Shown: positions 18,360 through 27,680 of the stretch, in pieces | Layout: each line of letters starts with the position of its first letter | Position numbering within the stretch: position 1 is the first letter of the stretch | NCBI RefSeq assembly: GCF_902459585.1 | Contig: NZ_CABPSC010000001.1 | Coordinates: forward strand, 434,001-498,000 | From: Pandoraea nosoerga | Lineage (GTDB): Bacteria > Pseudomonadota > Gammaproteobacteria > Burkholderiales > Burkholderiaceae | Direction: 5' to 3' | Length of the DNA stretch: 64,000 bases | The notes under the pieces: model-generated | What the model saw: only the letters and a program-made list of their open reading frames with translations | Database searches by the model: none | Told to the model about the DNA's origin: nothing | Program-made: the position numbers and the translations under genes

Positions 18360-19679
18360 ATGCAGGCAACCCCCACGAGCACGCCGGTCATCGATCCGGC
18401 GCTGCGACGTAAGGCCGTGATCGGTTCTACGCTGGGCAATGCATTCGAGTGGTTCGACTTCACCGTCTACGGTCTTTTCGCAGTCGTCATCGCAAAACTC
18501 TTCTTCCCCGCCGAAAACGACACGAACTCGCTGCTCGCGAGTGTGGCCTCGCTCGGCGTGGCGTTCTTCTTCCGACCGATCGGCGGCCTGGCGTTCGGCC
18601 TGTACGCCGACCATGCCGGGCGCAAGTCGGCCCTCTCGATGATGGTGCTGCTCATGGCGCTGGGCACGGGCCTGATCGGCATCGCGCCCACCTACGCCAC
18701 GATCGGTTTCGCCGCGCCGCTGCTGATTCTGCTCGCGCGCGTGATCCAGGGCTTCTCGGCCGGCGGCGAGTTCGGCGGCTCGACGGCCATGCTGATCGAA
18801 TTCTCGCCGCCGCATCTGCGCGGCTTCTACGGCAGTTTCCAGATGTGTTCGCAAGCGTTGGCCGTCGCGCTGGCGGGCTTGTGCGCCTACGCGCTCAACA
18901 CGGGGCTGACGAAGGAGGCGCTCGAATCTTGGGGCTGGCGTCTGCCGTTTCTGTTCGGGATTCTCATCGGGCCGGTGGGCTTCTACATTCGCCGTCGCAT
19001 GACGGAGTCGCCCGAATTCCTCGCGTATGCCGCGGCACGCGAACCCGCGCGGCGCACGCCGCTCGCCGACGTCTTCTCGAAGCACTATCGCTCGCTGATC
19101 GCCGGCTTCGGTCTGACGGTCGCCGCAACGACGTCGTTCTACGTCACACTGATCTACACGCCGATCTACGCGGTCAAGCAGCTCGGCCTCACGCAGGGCG
19201 CGGCGAGCCTGTCGACGTTCATCGCCGCCATGCTCATCGCCGTGCTGTGTCCGCTCACGGGCTGGATTTCGGACCGCGTGGGCCGCAAGCCGCTGATTCT
19301 GCTGTTCGTGCTGTTCTACGGTCTGACGTCGTTCTGGATGTTCACGCGTCTGCACGGCGCGCCCTCGATGGGCAATCTGCTGCTCGCGCAAATTCTCCCG
19401 GCCATCTGCATGGGCTTCGTGTGGGGCGCGTTCCCGACGGCCGTCACGGAAGTGTTCCCCGTGGGCGTTCGCTCGACGGGCGTGTCGATTCTCTACAACG
19501 TTTCGGTGATGCTGTTCGGCGGCCTCGCGCCGTTCTGGATCACGTATCTGATCAAGGCCACGCAGGATCCGCTGGCTCCGGCGTATTACATCCTGCTCAC
19601 GGTCGGCATCAGCCTGCTGACGTATGGCCTGCTTGGTCGCGACGGCCGTCACGTGCCGGTGTCGGCAAAGCACGCATAA
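18360..19679 (+). CDS. MFS transporter, metabolite:proton symporter family
   Basis: 439 aa, 12 predicted membrane helices. The opening GSTLGNAFEWFDFTVYG and the loop RPIGGLAFGLYADHAGRK are hallmarks of the metabolite:H+ symporters (relatives of ProP, KgtP, ShiA and citrate carriers). The second half has the matching loop WISDRVGRKP. It probably imports an organic acid or betaine-like solute with protons; no neighbouring enzyme points to the substrate. CAGGAGAG before ATG 18360 sets the start. Confidence 0.88.
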   Translation: MQATPTSTPVIDPALRRKAVIGSTLGNAFEWFDFTVYGLFAVVIAKLFFPAENDTNSLLASVASLGVAFFFRPIGGLAFGLYADHAGRKSALSMMVLLMALGTGLIGIAPTYATIGFAAPLLILLARVIQGFSAGGEFGGSTAMLIEFSPPHLRGFYGSFQMCSQALAVALAGLCAYALNTGLTKEALESWGWRLPFLFGILIGPVGFYIRRRMTESPEFLAYAAAREPARRTPLADVFSKHYRSLIAGFGLTVAATTSFYVTLIYTPIYAVKQLGLTQGAASLSTFIAAMLIAVLCPLTGWISDRVGRKPLILLFVLFYGLTSFWMFTRLHGAPSMGNLLLAQILPAICMGFVWGAFPTAVTEVFPVGVRSTGVSILYNVSVMLFGGLAPFWITYLIKATQDPLAPAYYILLTVGISLLTYGLLGRDGRHVPVSAKHA

Positions 19680-19756
19680 CGCCTATCGCGCGCATTCCGC
19701 ACATTCCGCGCATCCAGCCACGCGCCGGCTCACACCGGCGCAGGCCTGCGCAATGA

Positions 19757-19792
19757 ACGCCGCCCCGGGGACATCCGTCGCCGGGGCGGCGT
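19757..19792. terminator. Strong hairpin between two convergent genes
   Basis: A perfect 12-bp inverted repeat (ACGCCGCCCCGG / CCGGGGCGGCGT) with a 12-nt loop lies between the stop codons of the MFS gene (plus) and the metallo-hydrolase gene (minus). There is no T-run on either side, so it is a hairpin that could slow or end transcription both ways, less sure than the other terminators. Confidence 0.5.
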
Positions 19793-19814
19793 CTCGTCTG
19801 ATGGCTTCGCGCCG

Positions 19815-20897
19815 TTACGCGGGAGAGAATCGCCAGACGCCCTTTTCGTCGCGCTCACGCCTGAGTTCGCCGGCATGCCAGAGCAGATGCAGGTGAGCGA
19901 GCGCCTCGCCCATGGCGAAGGTGGTCTGATGCGCGTCGAGCTTGCGGTGAAACATGATCGGCACGATGTCGCCGGCGCTTTGCGGCGCCCGGCCACACGC
20001 CTCGCGCACTTCCTGCAATCGCGCGGCGTGGTGATCGCGCAGTTGGCGGATGCGCGTGTGCAGCCCGGTAAACGGACGGCCATGCGACGGCAGCACGAGA
20101 CAGTCCTCCGGCAATTCGAGATAGACGCCGAGCGAGTCGAGGAATAGCTGCAGCGAGTTGGCCTCGGGCTCGATGTCGAACACGCTGACGTTGGTGGAAA
20201 TGCGCGGCAACACCATGTCGCCCGAGATGAGCAGGTTGTGTTGCTCGGAGTACAGCGCCATGTGTTCGGGCGAATGCCCATAGCCCGCGATCAGGCGCCA
20301 GTCGCTGCCGCCGACGCGCAGCGTGTCGCCATCGCGCAACCGGAAGTAGCGCGATGGCACTTCGGGCACGAGGTCGCTGAAGTACGTCTTGCGATTGCGG
20401 ATCTGGTCGATCATGGCTTCGTCGGCAAGACCATGCGCAATGAAGTGCGCGACCGCGAAGTCGCCGCCCGCATTGGCGGCATTGTTGTTGTCGCCGGCGG
20501 ACATCAGCCGTCCCCAGGCATAGTCGCCCAGCGACATCGCCAGACGTGCCTGCCAGCGCCGCTTGTCGCCGCCGTTGCAAATCCAGTGCGCGAGGCCGAG
20601 GTGATCGGGATGGCAGTGCGTGACGATCACGCGCAGTACGGGCTCTCCCCCGAGCGCGTTGTCGAACACCTGCTCCCAGTACGCTTTGATCTGCGCATGC
20701 GTGATGCCGCAGTCGACCACGCTCCACCCTTTGACGCCATCGATTTCGTCGCGCAGCAGCCACAGGTTGATGTGATCGAGCACGAACGGCAACGGCATGC
20801 GCACCCAGAAGACGCCGGGGGCGACTTCGTGCACGGTGCCGCCGTCGGGCAGAAAATCGCCAAGCGGGTAATTCAGTTGTTGTTCGAGGGCATTCAC
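19815..20897 (-). CDS. MBL-fold metallo-hydrolase
   Basis: 360 aa from GTG at 20897; GTG at 20906 is an alternative, but GGAG sits 10 nt before the first and only 1 nt before the second. The zinc motif HCHPDH is at residues 94-99 (THCHPDHLG), followed by the later ligands in GYGHSPEHM, SGDMVLP and PSHGRPF. The family cleaves thioesters, lactones or phosphoesters. It is divergent from the LiuR-type regulator, and one of the proposed LiuR boxes lies in the shared upstream region, so a role in acyl-CoA or acid breakdown is likely but unproved. Confidence 0.85.
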   Translation of the reverse strand: MNALEQQLNYPLGDFLPDGGTVHEVAPGVFWVRMPLPFVLDHINLWLLRDEIDGVKGWSVVDCGITHAQIKAYWEQVFDNALGGEPVLRVIVTHCHPDHLGLAHWICNGGDKRRWQARLAMSLGDYAWGRLMSAGDNNNAANAGGDFAVAHFIAHGLADEAMIDQIRNRKTYFSDLVPEVPSRYFRLRDGDTLRVGGSDWRLIAGYGHSPEHMALYSEQHNLLISGDMVLPRISTNVSVFDIEPEANSLQLFLDSLGVYLELPEDCLVLPSHGRPFTGLHTRIRQLRDHHAARLQEVREACGRAPQSAGDIVPIMFHRKLDAHQTTFAMGEALAHLHLLWHAGELRRERDEKGVWRFSPA

Positions 20898-20984
20898 GGG
20901 GACCACGCTCCAGATGGGCTTGTTCTCTTGTGGGTGCGGCGGCGCGCTCGGGCTGGCGGCGACACCGATTGCACAGGAGTCGAG

Positions 20985-21000
20985 TTGACGCTAACGTAAA
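20985..21000. promoter_or_regulatory. Proposed LiuR operator, site 1
   Basis: TTGACGCTAACGTAAA matches its own reverse complement at 12 of 16 positions and shares the core with sites at 21799-21828 and 49185-49200. It is 88 nt before the metallo-hydrolase gene and 149 nt before the MerR gene. Confidence 0.6.
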
Positions 21001-21056
21001 CGGCAATTCTATCTGTAATGGTAAGCACCTGCTTAATCCCTTGCCGGACCGCCGGC

Positions 21057-21147
21057 CTAACTGATCGCCTAACCGACCGCTTAGCCGATCGCTTAACCAC
21101 CCGCTCAATCGCCCGCTCAATCGTTCGCTCAATCGCTCGCTTAACCC
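21057..21147 (+). repeat. Degenerate 12-bp tandem repeat ending at the merR start codon
   Basis: Seven units of exactly 12 bp begin at 21057, 21069, 21081, 21093, 21105, 21117 and 21129, for example CTAACCGACCGC, TTAACCACCCGC and TCAATCGCTCGC, followed by a partial unit TTAACCC. The next base but one begins the MerR start codon (21149). The array fills the place of the ribosome site, and no Shine-Dalgarno sequence is present. Confidence 0.85.
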
Positions 21148-21148
21148 G

Positions 21149-21586
21149 ATGCTCACATACACGATCACCGATCTCGCGCGCGAGTTCGACATCACGCCCC
21201 GCGCGATCCGCTTCTACGAGGATCAGGGCCTGCTCACGCCGGCCCGCGAGGGTCCGGGTGGCCGTCACCGCGTCTACACGGGGCAGGACCGCACGCGGCT
21301 CAAGCTCACGTTGCGCGGCAAACGCCTCGGGCTGACGCTCTCCGAGATCAAGACGATTCTTGACCTCTACGAGTCGCCCAAGGACACGGTGCCGCAGCTC
21401 AAGGTGTTTCTGGAGACGCTGTCGCAGCACCGGCAAGTGCTCGAGCAGCAACTCGAAGACCTGCATGCCACGCTCGATGAGGTGTCTCAGCACGAAGCCC
21501 AATGCCTCGCGCTGCTCGAGGCGGCCGGCGAGACACCGCCGCCCGCCCCGTCTCGACGCGGCAAGACAACCACGCCTTCGCACTGA
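21149..21586 (+). CDS. liuR: MerR family regulator, LiuR type
   Basis: 145 aa. The MerR winged helix-turn-helix is complete (YTITDLAREFDITPRAIRFY at 4-23, GGRHRVYTGQDRTRL), followed by a dimerising coiled coil (LKVFLETLSQHRQVLEQQLE). There is no clustered-cysteine metal site; the single Cys is near residue 116. LiuR proteins control leucine/isovalerate degradation in proteobacteria, and this gene lies directly before thioesterase and isovaleryl-CoA dehydrogenase genes, so the assignment is good. It probably responds to a branched acyl-CoA or leucine intermediate. The start has no ribosome site, only the 12-bp repeat, which suggests weak or unusual translation. Confidence 0.85.
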   Translation: MLTYTITDLAREFDITPRAIRFYEDQGLLTPAREGPGGRHRVYTGQDRTRLKLTLRGKRLGLTLSEIKTILDLYESPKDTVPQLKVFLETLSQHRQVLEQQLEDLHATLDEVSQHEAQCLALLEAAGETPPPAPSRRGKTTTPSH

Positions 21587-21798
21587 TGGCCGGCGGGCCG
21601 ATGCACCCGGCACCTCCTGCCTCCCATGCATCGCACCGCACGACCCGCAGGCCACAGCCGGCTTCGCGCCCCCAACAGCCGCTCCCGCGGCGACGCCAAC
21701 GCCCGGGGCCGGCGCAAATCCGCGCTCGTCGGCGCCTTGTCGCTTGCGGCCCGCTCCCCCCGGTGCCCCGTTCTCGTTTCTCGTACTCTGGAAAATCC

Positions 21799-21828
21799 TT
21801 ACTTTACGTTTACGTAAACGTAAAGTAA
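21799..21828 (+). promoter_or_regulatory. Proposed LiuR operator, site 2: perfect 30-bp palindrome
   Basis: The 30 bases are a perfect palindrome. Inside lie two overlapping 16-bp boxes, TTTACGTTTACGTAAA at 21803-21818 and TTTACGTAAACGTAAA at 21809-21824. TAATAT at 21826-21831 can be the -10 box of the downstream thioesterase/liuA genes, with a long spacer to any -35, the usual MerR-type promoter layout. Confidence 0.8.
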
Positions 21829-21864
21829 TATCTCGACACTCGTGTTTTTGTGGACTTTGTCGCC

Positions 21865-22329
21865 ATGGTTACCGTCCCTGTCTCTCATGCCGCACCGCTC
21901 GATGACGCCATCGCGGCGAAAATTCGCGCGAGCTTCGACAGCCAGGGCGTCATGACGCATTGGGGCGCGCACATCACGCATCTGGCCGACGGCCATTGCG
22001 AGATCTCGCTGCCCTTCTCCGACAAGGTCAACCAGCAACACGGCTTCTTCCACGGCGGCGTCATCGGCGCCATTGCCGATTCGGCGGGCGGCTACGCCGG
22101 CTACACGCGCATTTCGCCCGAGCAGGAGCTCGTGACCGCCGAGTACAAGCTCAACATTCTCGCGCCCGGCAAGGGCGATACACTGGTCGGGCGCGGCCAG
22201 GTCGTCAAGGCCGGACGCACGCTCATCGTCACCACCGCCGAACTGTTCGCCATCGACAACGGCAAATGGACGCTGTGCGCGCTGATGCAACAAACGCTGT
22301 TCGTGCTGGGCGCGACGCCCGCGCGCTAA
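21865..22329 (+). CDS. PaaI-type hotdog thioesterase
   Basis: 154 aa from ATG 21865; GTG at 21850 is an in-frame alternative. The hotdog signature is HGFFHGGVIGAIADSAGGYA, then YKLNILAPGKGDTLVGRGQVVKAG. Such proteins hydrolyse acyl-CoA thioesters in the cytoplasm, freeing CoA. It is the first gene after the 30-bp palindrome and precedes isovaleryl-CoA dehydrogenase by 126 nt, so it probably acts as a relief valve in leucine or isovalerate breakdown. The leader is short and lacks a ribosome site. Confidence 0.83.
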   Translation: MVTVPVSHAAPLDDAIAAKIRASFDSQGVMTHWGAHITHLADGHCEISLPFSDKVNQQHGFFHGGVIGAIADSAGGYAGYTRISPEQELVTAEYKLNILAPGKGDTLVGRGQVVKAGRTLIVTTAELFAIDNGKWTLCALMQQTLFVLGATPAR

Positions 22330-22455
22330 GCGCCGCCGCGCGCCGCCCGAATCAGCGAGTTCACCGGATTCATCGAAGCAAGCAACGCTTTTTCGCCTCA
22401 TCATCGAACATACGCGCGGGCGCCACGCCACGCGCCGCCCTCTGGAGACTGCGTC

Positions 22456-23637
22456 ATGACTATGTTGCCCGGCCTCAATTTCATGCTCGGCGAAGACCTC
22501 GACATGCTGCGCGAATCGGTGGCGAACTTCGCCGCGAAGGAAATCGCCCCGCGCGCCGCCGAAGTGGATCGCACCGACCAGTTCCCGATGGACCTCTGGC
22601 GCAAGATGGGCGAGCTGGGCGTGCTCGGCATGACGGTCTCGGAAGAATACGGTGGCGCGAACATGGGCTACCTCGCGCACATGGTGGCGATGGAGGAAAT
22701 CTCGCGCGCCTCGGCCTCGATCGGTCTTTCCTACGGCGCGCATTCGAACCTGTGCGTGAACCAGATTCATCGCAACGGCACGGCCGCGCAAAAGGCGAAA
22801 TACCTGCCGAAGCTGGTGTCGGGCGAACATGTCGGCGCGTTGGCCATGAGCGAGCCGAATGCCGGCTCGGACGTGGTGAGCATGAAGCTGCGCGCGGAAA
22901 AGCGCGGCGAGCGCTACGTGCTCAACGGCACGAAGATGTGGATCACCAACGGCCCGGACTGCGACACGCTGGTGGTCTACGGCAAGACGGACCCGGAAGC
23001 GGGCGCGCGCGGCATGACGGCCTTCATCGTGGAAAAGGGCATGAAGGGCTTTTCGGTCGCCCAGAAGCTCGACAAGCTCGGCATGCGCGGCTCGCACACG
23101 GGCGAACTGGTATTCGAGAACGTGGAAGTGCCGGAAGAGAACGTGCTGGGCCAGGTCGGCGGGGGCGTAAAGGTGCTCATGAGCGGCCTGGACTACGAGC
23201 GCGCCGTGCTCGCGGGCGGCCCGCTCGGCATCATGCAGGCGGCCATGGACGTGGTGGTGCCCTACATCCACGACCGCAAGCAGTTCGGCCAGGCGATCGG
23301 CGAATTCCAGCTCATCCAGGGCAAGGTGGCCGACATGTACACGATCCTGCAGGCGAGCCGCGCGTATCTGTATGCCGTGGGCCGCCAGCTCGACTCGCTG
23401 GGCAGCGAACACGTTCGTCAGGTCCGCAAGGACTGCGCCGGCGTGATCCTCTACACGGCGGAGAAGGCTACATGGATGGCCGGCGAGGCGATCCAGATCC
23501 TGGGCGGCAACGGCTACATCAACGAGTATCCGGTCGGCCGCCTGTGGCGCGATGCGAAACTCTACGAAATCGGCGCCGGCACCTCGGAAATCCGCCGCAT
23601 GCTGATCGGCCGGGAACTGTTCGCGGAAACGATGTAA
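22456..23637 (+). CDS. liuA: Isovaleryl-CoA dehydrogenase
   Basis: 393 aa FAD acyl-CoA dehydrogenase. It oxidises isovaleryl-CoA to 3-methylcrotonyl-CoA, the third step of leucine breakdown. The catalytic base is in the position special to isovaleryl-CoA dehydrogenases: Glu248 in [18 protein letters not shown]-binding blocks are [13 protein letters not shown] and [15 protein letters not shown], and the C-terminus has the [20 protein letters not shown] block. TGGAGA precedes the ATG. The substrate call is supported by the liu genes around it. Confidence 0.93.
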   Translation: MTMLPGLNFMLGEDLDMLRESVANFAAKEIAPRAAEVDRTDQFPMDLWRKMGELGVLGMTVSEEYGGANMGYLAHMVAMEEISRASASIGLSYGAHSNLCVNQIHRNGTAAQKAKYLPKLVSGEHVGALAMSEPNAGSDVVSMKLRAEKRGERYVLNGTKMWITNGPDCDTLVVYGKTDPEAGARGMTAFIVEKGMKGFSVAQKLDKLGMRGSHTGELVFENVEVPEENVLGQVGGGVKVLMSGLDYERAVLAGGPLGIMQAAMDVVVPYIHDRKQFGQAIGEFQLIQGKVADMYTILQASRAYLYAVGRQLDSLGSEHVRQVRKDCAGVILYTAEKATWMAGEAIQILGGNGYINEYPVGRLWRDAKLYEIGAGTSEIRRMLIGRELFAETM

Positions 23638-23687
23638 TCGAGCCCCTACGAGACACGAGACAGGCCTGCGGACGCCGAGCGCGGCGC

Positions 23688-23693
23688 TACAAT
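23688..23693 (+). promoter_or_regulatory. Possible -10 box before aceK
   Basis: TACAAT, 45 nt before the aceK start, in a GC-rich context; the -35 region is weak. It may give aceK a promoter separate from liuA. Confidence 0.35.
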
Positions 23694-23737
23694 CGACGCA
23701 AGCGCGCCACGGCGCCCCTCAGGCCGTCACGACCGGT

Positions 23738-25576
23738 ATGAATCACTTCCCGAAACTCCTGTCGTCGCAGTTTGCTTTCGACGTCGCCCGCACGATGCTA
23801 GACGGCTTCGACAAGCATTACCGCATCTTCCGCGAGGTGTGTGTCGCGGCGCAGGCCTGTTTCGAGGCGGGTGACTTCATGGGCATCCAGAAGCTGCAGC
23901 GCGATCGCATCGCCTATTACGACGAGCGCGTGCGCGAGTGCATCGTGACGCTGGAGGACGAATTCGACGCGCAATCGCTCGACGACGAAGTCTGGCGCCA
24001 GGTCAAGCTGCACTACATTGGCCTGCTCACCGAGCATCGCCAGCCGGAGCTTGCCGAGACGTTCTTCAACTCGGTGTGCTGCAAGATCCTGCACCGTTCG
24101 TATTTCAACAACCGTTTCATCTTCGTGCGCCCGGCCGTGGCTACGGAGTACATCGAGAACGATGCGCCTGCGGCCAGGCCAACGTACCGCGTCTATTACC
24201 CGACGCACGACGGCATGGCCGCCACGCTCGCGCGCATCGTCACGAACTTCCAGCTCACGCGCCCCTTCGCCGATCTGCCGCGCGACGTCGGCTATGTAAT
24301 GCGCGCCCTCGGCGAAGCCTTCGGCGCCGACTTCGAGCCCGCGCCGAATTTCCAGATTCACGTGCTCTCGTCGCTGTTCTTTCGCAACAAGGCGGCGTAC
24401 ATCGTCGGGCGCATCGTCAACGGCGACAAGACCACGCCGCTGGCCATCCCCATCATGCACGACGCGAACGGCAAGCTCGCGCTCGACGCCGTGCTGCTGC
24501 GCCGCGACCAGTTGCGCGTGATCTTCAGCTTCACACACGCGTATTTCATGGTCGACATGGAAGTGCCGTCGGCTTACGTGCATTTCCTGCGCACGATCAT
24601 GCCGGGCAAGCCGAAGGCGGAAATCTACACCTCGGTCGGCCTGCAAAAGCATGGCAAGAACCTGTTTTACCGCGATTTTCTGCATCACCTGAAGCATTCG
24701 AGCGACAAGTTCGTGATGGCGCCCGGCATTCCCGGGCTGGTGATGCTGGTATTCACCCTGCCCTCGTATCCGTATGTCTTCAAGCTGATTCGCGAGCGCT
24801 TCGCGCCGCCCAAGGAGACAACGCGCGAACAGGTGAAGGCCAAGTACCTGATGGTCAAGCAGCATGATCGCGTGGGCCGGATGGCCGACACGCTGGAATT
24901 CTCCAGCGTGGCCTTTCCGCTCTCGCGCTTCGACGACGCCCTGCTCGCGCAGTTGCGCGCCGAAGTGCCCTCGCTGCTGGAGGTCGATGGCGACGCCCTG
25001 GTGATTCGCCACTGCTACATCGAGCGCCGCATGACGCCGCTCAACCTGTGGCTGCAGACGGCCACGGACGCCCAGGTCGAGCACGCCATGCGCGAGTACG
25101 GCAACGCGGTAAAGGAGCTGATGGCGGCAAACATCTTCCCGGGCGACATGCTGTACAAGAATTTCGGCGTGACCCGCCATGGCCGCGTGGTCTTCTACGA
25201 TTACGACGAACTGGAATATCTGACGGATTGCCACATCCGGAAGGTGCCGGAACCGCGTAACGAAGAAGAGGCGATGTCGGGTGAAGTCTGGTACCGTGTA
25301 GGCCCGCACGACGTGTTTCCGCAGACGTTCGAGACGTTTCTGACCGGAGACGCGCGCGTGCGGCGCTATCTGAGCCAGCATCATCCGGATTTCTTCGATC
25401 CGGGCCTGTGGCAGGACTATCAGGACCGGGTGCGAGCCGGACAGATGCACGACTTCTATCCGTATGATGTCTCGCTTCGATTCGTCAACCGCTACGGCGC
25501 CGGGCACGGCGCCACGGCCGCCGCGGATGCTGCGGATGCCGCGGATGCCGCGCGATCGCGCGCGGCGGCGGCCTGA
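23738..25576 (+). CDS. aceK: Isocitrate dehydrogenase kinase/phosphatase
   Basis: 612 aa, full length. It phosphorylates and dephosphorylates isocitrate dehydrogenase, shifting isocitrate to the glyoxylate shunt when cells live on acetate, fatty acids or leucine. The kinase-like blocks are visible: [34 protein letters not shown], and [15 protein letters not shown] near the active site. The last 20 residues are an Ala/Asp repeat ([10 protein letters not shown]) from a 9-bp DNA repeat, an extension beyond the usual end. Its place after liuA links leucine breakdown, which yields acetyl-CoA, to control of the shunt. Confidence 0.95.
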   Translation: MNHFPKLLSSQFAFDVARTMLDGFDKHYRIFREVCVAAQACFEAGDFMGIQKLQRDRIAYYDERVRECIVTLEDEFDAQSLDDEVWRQVKLHYIGLLTEHRQPELAETFFNSVCCKILHRSYFNNRFIFVRPAVATEYIENDAPAARPTYRVYYPTHDGMAATLARIVTNFQLTRPFADLPRDVGYVMRALGEAFGADFEPAPNFQIHVLSSLFFRNKAAYIVGRIVNGDKTTPLAIPIMHDANGKLALDAVLLRRDQLRVIFSFTHAYFMVDMEVPSAYVHFLRTIMPGKPKAEIYTSVGLQKHGKNLFYRDFLHHLKHSSDKFVMAPGIPGLVMLVFTLPSYPYVFKLIRERFAPPKETTREQVKAKYLMVKQHDRVGRMADTLEFSSVAFPLSRFDDALLAQLRAEVPSLLEVDGDALVIRHCYIERRMTPLNLWLQTATDAQVEHAMREYGNAVKELMAANIFPGDMLYKNFGVTRHGRVVFYDYDELEYLTDCHIRKVPEPRNEEEAMSGEVWYRVGPHDVFPQTFETFLTGDARVRRYLSQHHPDFFDPGLWQDYQDRVRAGQMHDFYPYDVSLRFVNRYGAGHGATAAADAADAADAARSRAAAA

Positions 25577-25624
25577 GCGCACCACGCATCGCAGCGCACG
25601 ACACCGCCTCCGGATGACACGATC

Positions 25625-26305
25625 ATGACTGAAGACAAAGACCAACCTCTCATCCATCTGCTCGACAACAACCGCGCATGGGTCGCCAGCGTCAACGCGG
25701 AAGATCCCGCGTTTTTCGAGCGGCTGGCCAAGCAACAAGCCCCGCAATACCTGTGGATCGGCTGTTCCGACTCGCGCGTGCCCGCGAACCAGATCACCGG
25801 CCTCGCGCCGGGCGAGGTGTTCGTGCACCGCAATATTGCGAACGTGGTGGTGCACAGCGACCTGAACTGCCTGTCGGTTTTGCAGTTCGCCATCGAAGTG
25901 CTGAAGGTCCGCCACATCATGGTGGTCGGCCACTACGGCTGCGGCGGCGTGGGCGCCGCGCTCGACGGCGCGAAGATGGGCCTCGTCGACAACTGGCTGC
26001 GTCATGTGCGCGACGTCTACGAACGCCACGTCGACCAGATCGACGCGCTGCCCTCGCGCGACGCCCGACACGACCGGCTGTGCGAGCTCAACGCCATCGA
26101 GCAGGTCGTCAATATCTGTCACACGACGGTATTGCGCGACGCCTGGGCGCGTCATCAGCCCGTCACGGTGCACGGCTGGGTGTACGGCCTGCGCGACGGC
26201 CTGGTGCGCGACCTGCGCATGTCGGTCAACAGCCTCGAAGCCCTGCCGCGCGTGTATGAGCGCTGCGTGGCCGCGATGGCCGAATTGCGTCAGCCTCGCG
26301 CCTGA
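25625..26305 (+). CDS. can: Beta-class carbonic anhydrase
   Basis: 226 aa. The zinc ligands and dyad are visible: Cys47, Asp49 and Arg51 in GCSDSRVPANQ, and His103 and Cys106 in VVGHYGCGGV. It interconverts carbon dioxide and bicarbonate in the cytoplasm. Methylcrotonyl-CoA carboxylase, encoded a few genes downstream, uses bicarbonate, so the placement makes metabolic sense. It starts 48 nt after aceK and is probably in the same transcript. Confidence 0.93.
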   Translation: MTEDKDQPLIHLLDNNRAWVASVNAEDPAFFERLAKQQAPQYLWIGCSDSRVPANQITGLAPGEVFVHRNIANVVVHSDLNCLSVLQFAIEVLKVRHIMVVGHYGCGGVGAALDGAKMGLVDNWLRHVRDVYERHVDQIDALPSRDARHDRLCELNAIEQVVNICHTTVLRDAWARHQPVTVHGWVYGLRDGLVRDLRMSVNSLEALPRVYERCVAAMAELRQPRA

Positions 26306-26455
26306 GCCTGCCGGCATGGTCCGGCCCCGCGGCGGGCCGGACACTCCTGCAGCGCGCGTGGACGACGGAGGACTGAAGCACTGGAAATTCCAAGGCCGGC
26401 GCGCCCGTCCCGACGACGGCGCGCCGGCATCGTCAACCGATTACAGGAGACTGCC

Positions 26456-27640
26456 ATGCAACAAGACCCGATCGTTATCGTTTCCGCTGCGCGCACGCCG
26501 ATGGGCGGCCTGCAGGGCGTGTTCGGCGACGTCGCCGCGCCGCAGTTGGGCGCCGCCGCCATTCGCGCCGCCGTCGAGCGCGCCGGCCTCGGGCCGGAGC
26601 AGGTCGACGAAGTCGTGATGGGCTGCGTGCTGCCCGCCGGCCAGGGACAGGCGCCCGCGCGCCAGGCGGCACTCGGTGCGGGGCTGCCGCTCGGCGCCGG
26701 CGCCACCACCGTGAACAAGATGTGCGGCTCGGGCATGCGCGCCGCCATGTTCGCCCACGACATGCTCGCCGCGGGCAGCGCCGACGTGATCGTCGCCGGC
26801 GGCATGGAGAGCATGAGCAACGCGCCATACCTGCTGCCCAAGGCCCGCGCCGGCATGCGCATGGGCCACGGTCAGGTCATCGACCACATGTTCTTCGACG
26901 GCCTGGAAGACGCCTACGACAAGGGCCGTCTGATGGGCACCTTCGCCGAGGATTGCGCCGAACGCTACGCCTTCACGCGCGAGGCGCAGGACGCCTTCGC
27001 GATCGCCTCGCTCGAGCGCGCGCAGCGCGCCACGAAGGACGGCTCGTTCCAGTGGGAGATCACGGCCGTGACGGTGCCGGGCCGCAAGGGCGACACCGTC
27101 GTCGAGCAGGACGAGCAACCGTTCAAGGCCAACGCCGAAAAGATCCCCACGCTCAAGGCCGCGTTCCGCAAGGACGGCACGGTCACCGCCGCGAACTCGT
27201 CGTCGATCTCCGACGGCGCCGCCGCGCTCGTGCTCATGCGCGAGTCGCGCGCCAGACGACTGAGCCTCGCGCCGCTCGCGCGCATTGCCGGACACAGCAC
27301 GTTCGCGCAGCAGCCCGGCCTGTTCACGACGGCCCCGGTCGGCGCCATGCGCAAGCTGTTCGAGAAGACGGGCTGGTCGTCCAACGACGTCGATCTGTAC
27401 GAAATCAACGAAGCATTCGCAGTTGTCACGATGGCGGCGATGCACGAATTCAATCTGCCGCACGAGAAGGTGAACATTCACGGCGGCGCGTGCGCGCTGG
27501 GCCATCCGATCGGCGCCTCGGGCGCGCGCATCCTCGTCACGCTCCTGGGCGCACTGCGCAAGACCGGCGGCAGGCGCGGCGTGGCGAGCCTGTGCATCGG
27601 CGGCGGCGAAGCCACCGCGATGGCCGTCGAGCTCGTTTGA
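26456..27640 (+). CDS. Acetyl-CoA C-acetyltransferase (thiolase)
   Basis: 394 aa thiolase with a full active site: Cys90 ([10 protein letters not shown]), His350 ([13 protein letters not shown]) and Cys380 (CIGGGEA). It joins or cleaves acyl-CoA and acetyl-CoA; the AtoB/PhaA-like make-up suggests acetoacetyl-CoA as substrate, which would use the acetoacetate made by leucine breakdown. ACAGGAGA precedes the ATG. The chain-length preference cannot be told from motifs alone. Confidence 0.9.
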   Translation: MQQDPIVIVSAARTPMGGLQGVFGDVAAPQLGAAAIRAAVERAGLGPEQVDEVVMGCVLPAGQGQAPARQAALGAGLPLGAGATTVNKMCGSGMRAAMFAHDMLAAGSADVIVAGGMESMSNAPYLLPKARAGMRMGHGQVIDHMFFDGLEDAYDKGRLMGTFAEDCAERYAFTREAQDAFAIASLERAQRATKDGSFQWEITAVTVPGRKGDTVVEQDEQPFKANAEKIPTLKAAFRKDGTVTAANSSSISDGAAALVLMRESRARRLSLAPLARIAGHSTFAQQPGLFTTAPVGAMRKLFEKTGWSSNDVDLYEINEAFAVVTMAAMHEFNLPHEKVNIHGGACALGHPIGASGARILVTLLGALRKTGGRRGVASLCIGGGEATAMAVELV

Positions 27641-27680
27641 TGCGCGTGGGCCAGGCGCACACAGGACAGGACGAACCGTC

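Noticed and set aside
21057-21147. Repeat array considered as a CRISPR
   Set aside because: Units are 12 bp, contiguous and degenerate, without spacers or cas genes.
23798-26344. Open frame of over 800 codons antisense to aceK and carbonic anhydrase
   Set aside because: Same cause: GC-driven lack of stops. The plus-strand proteins have complete active sites.
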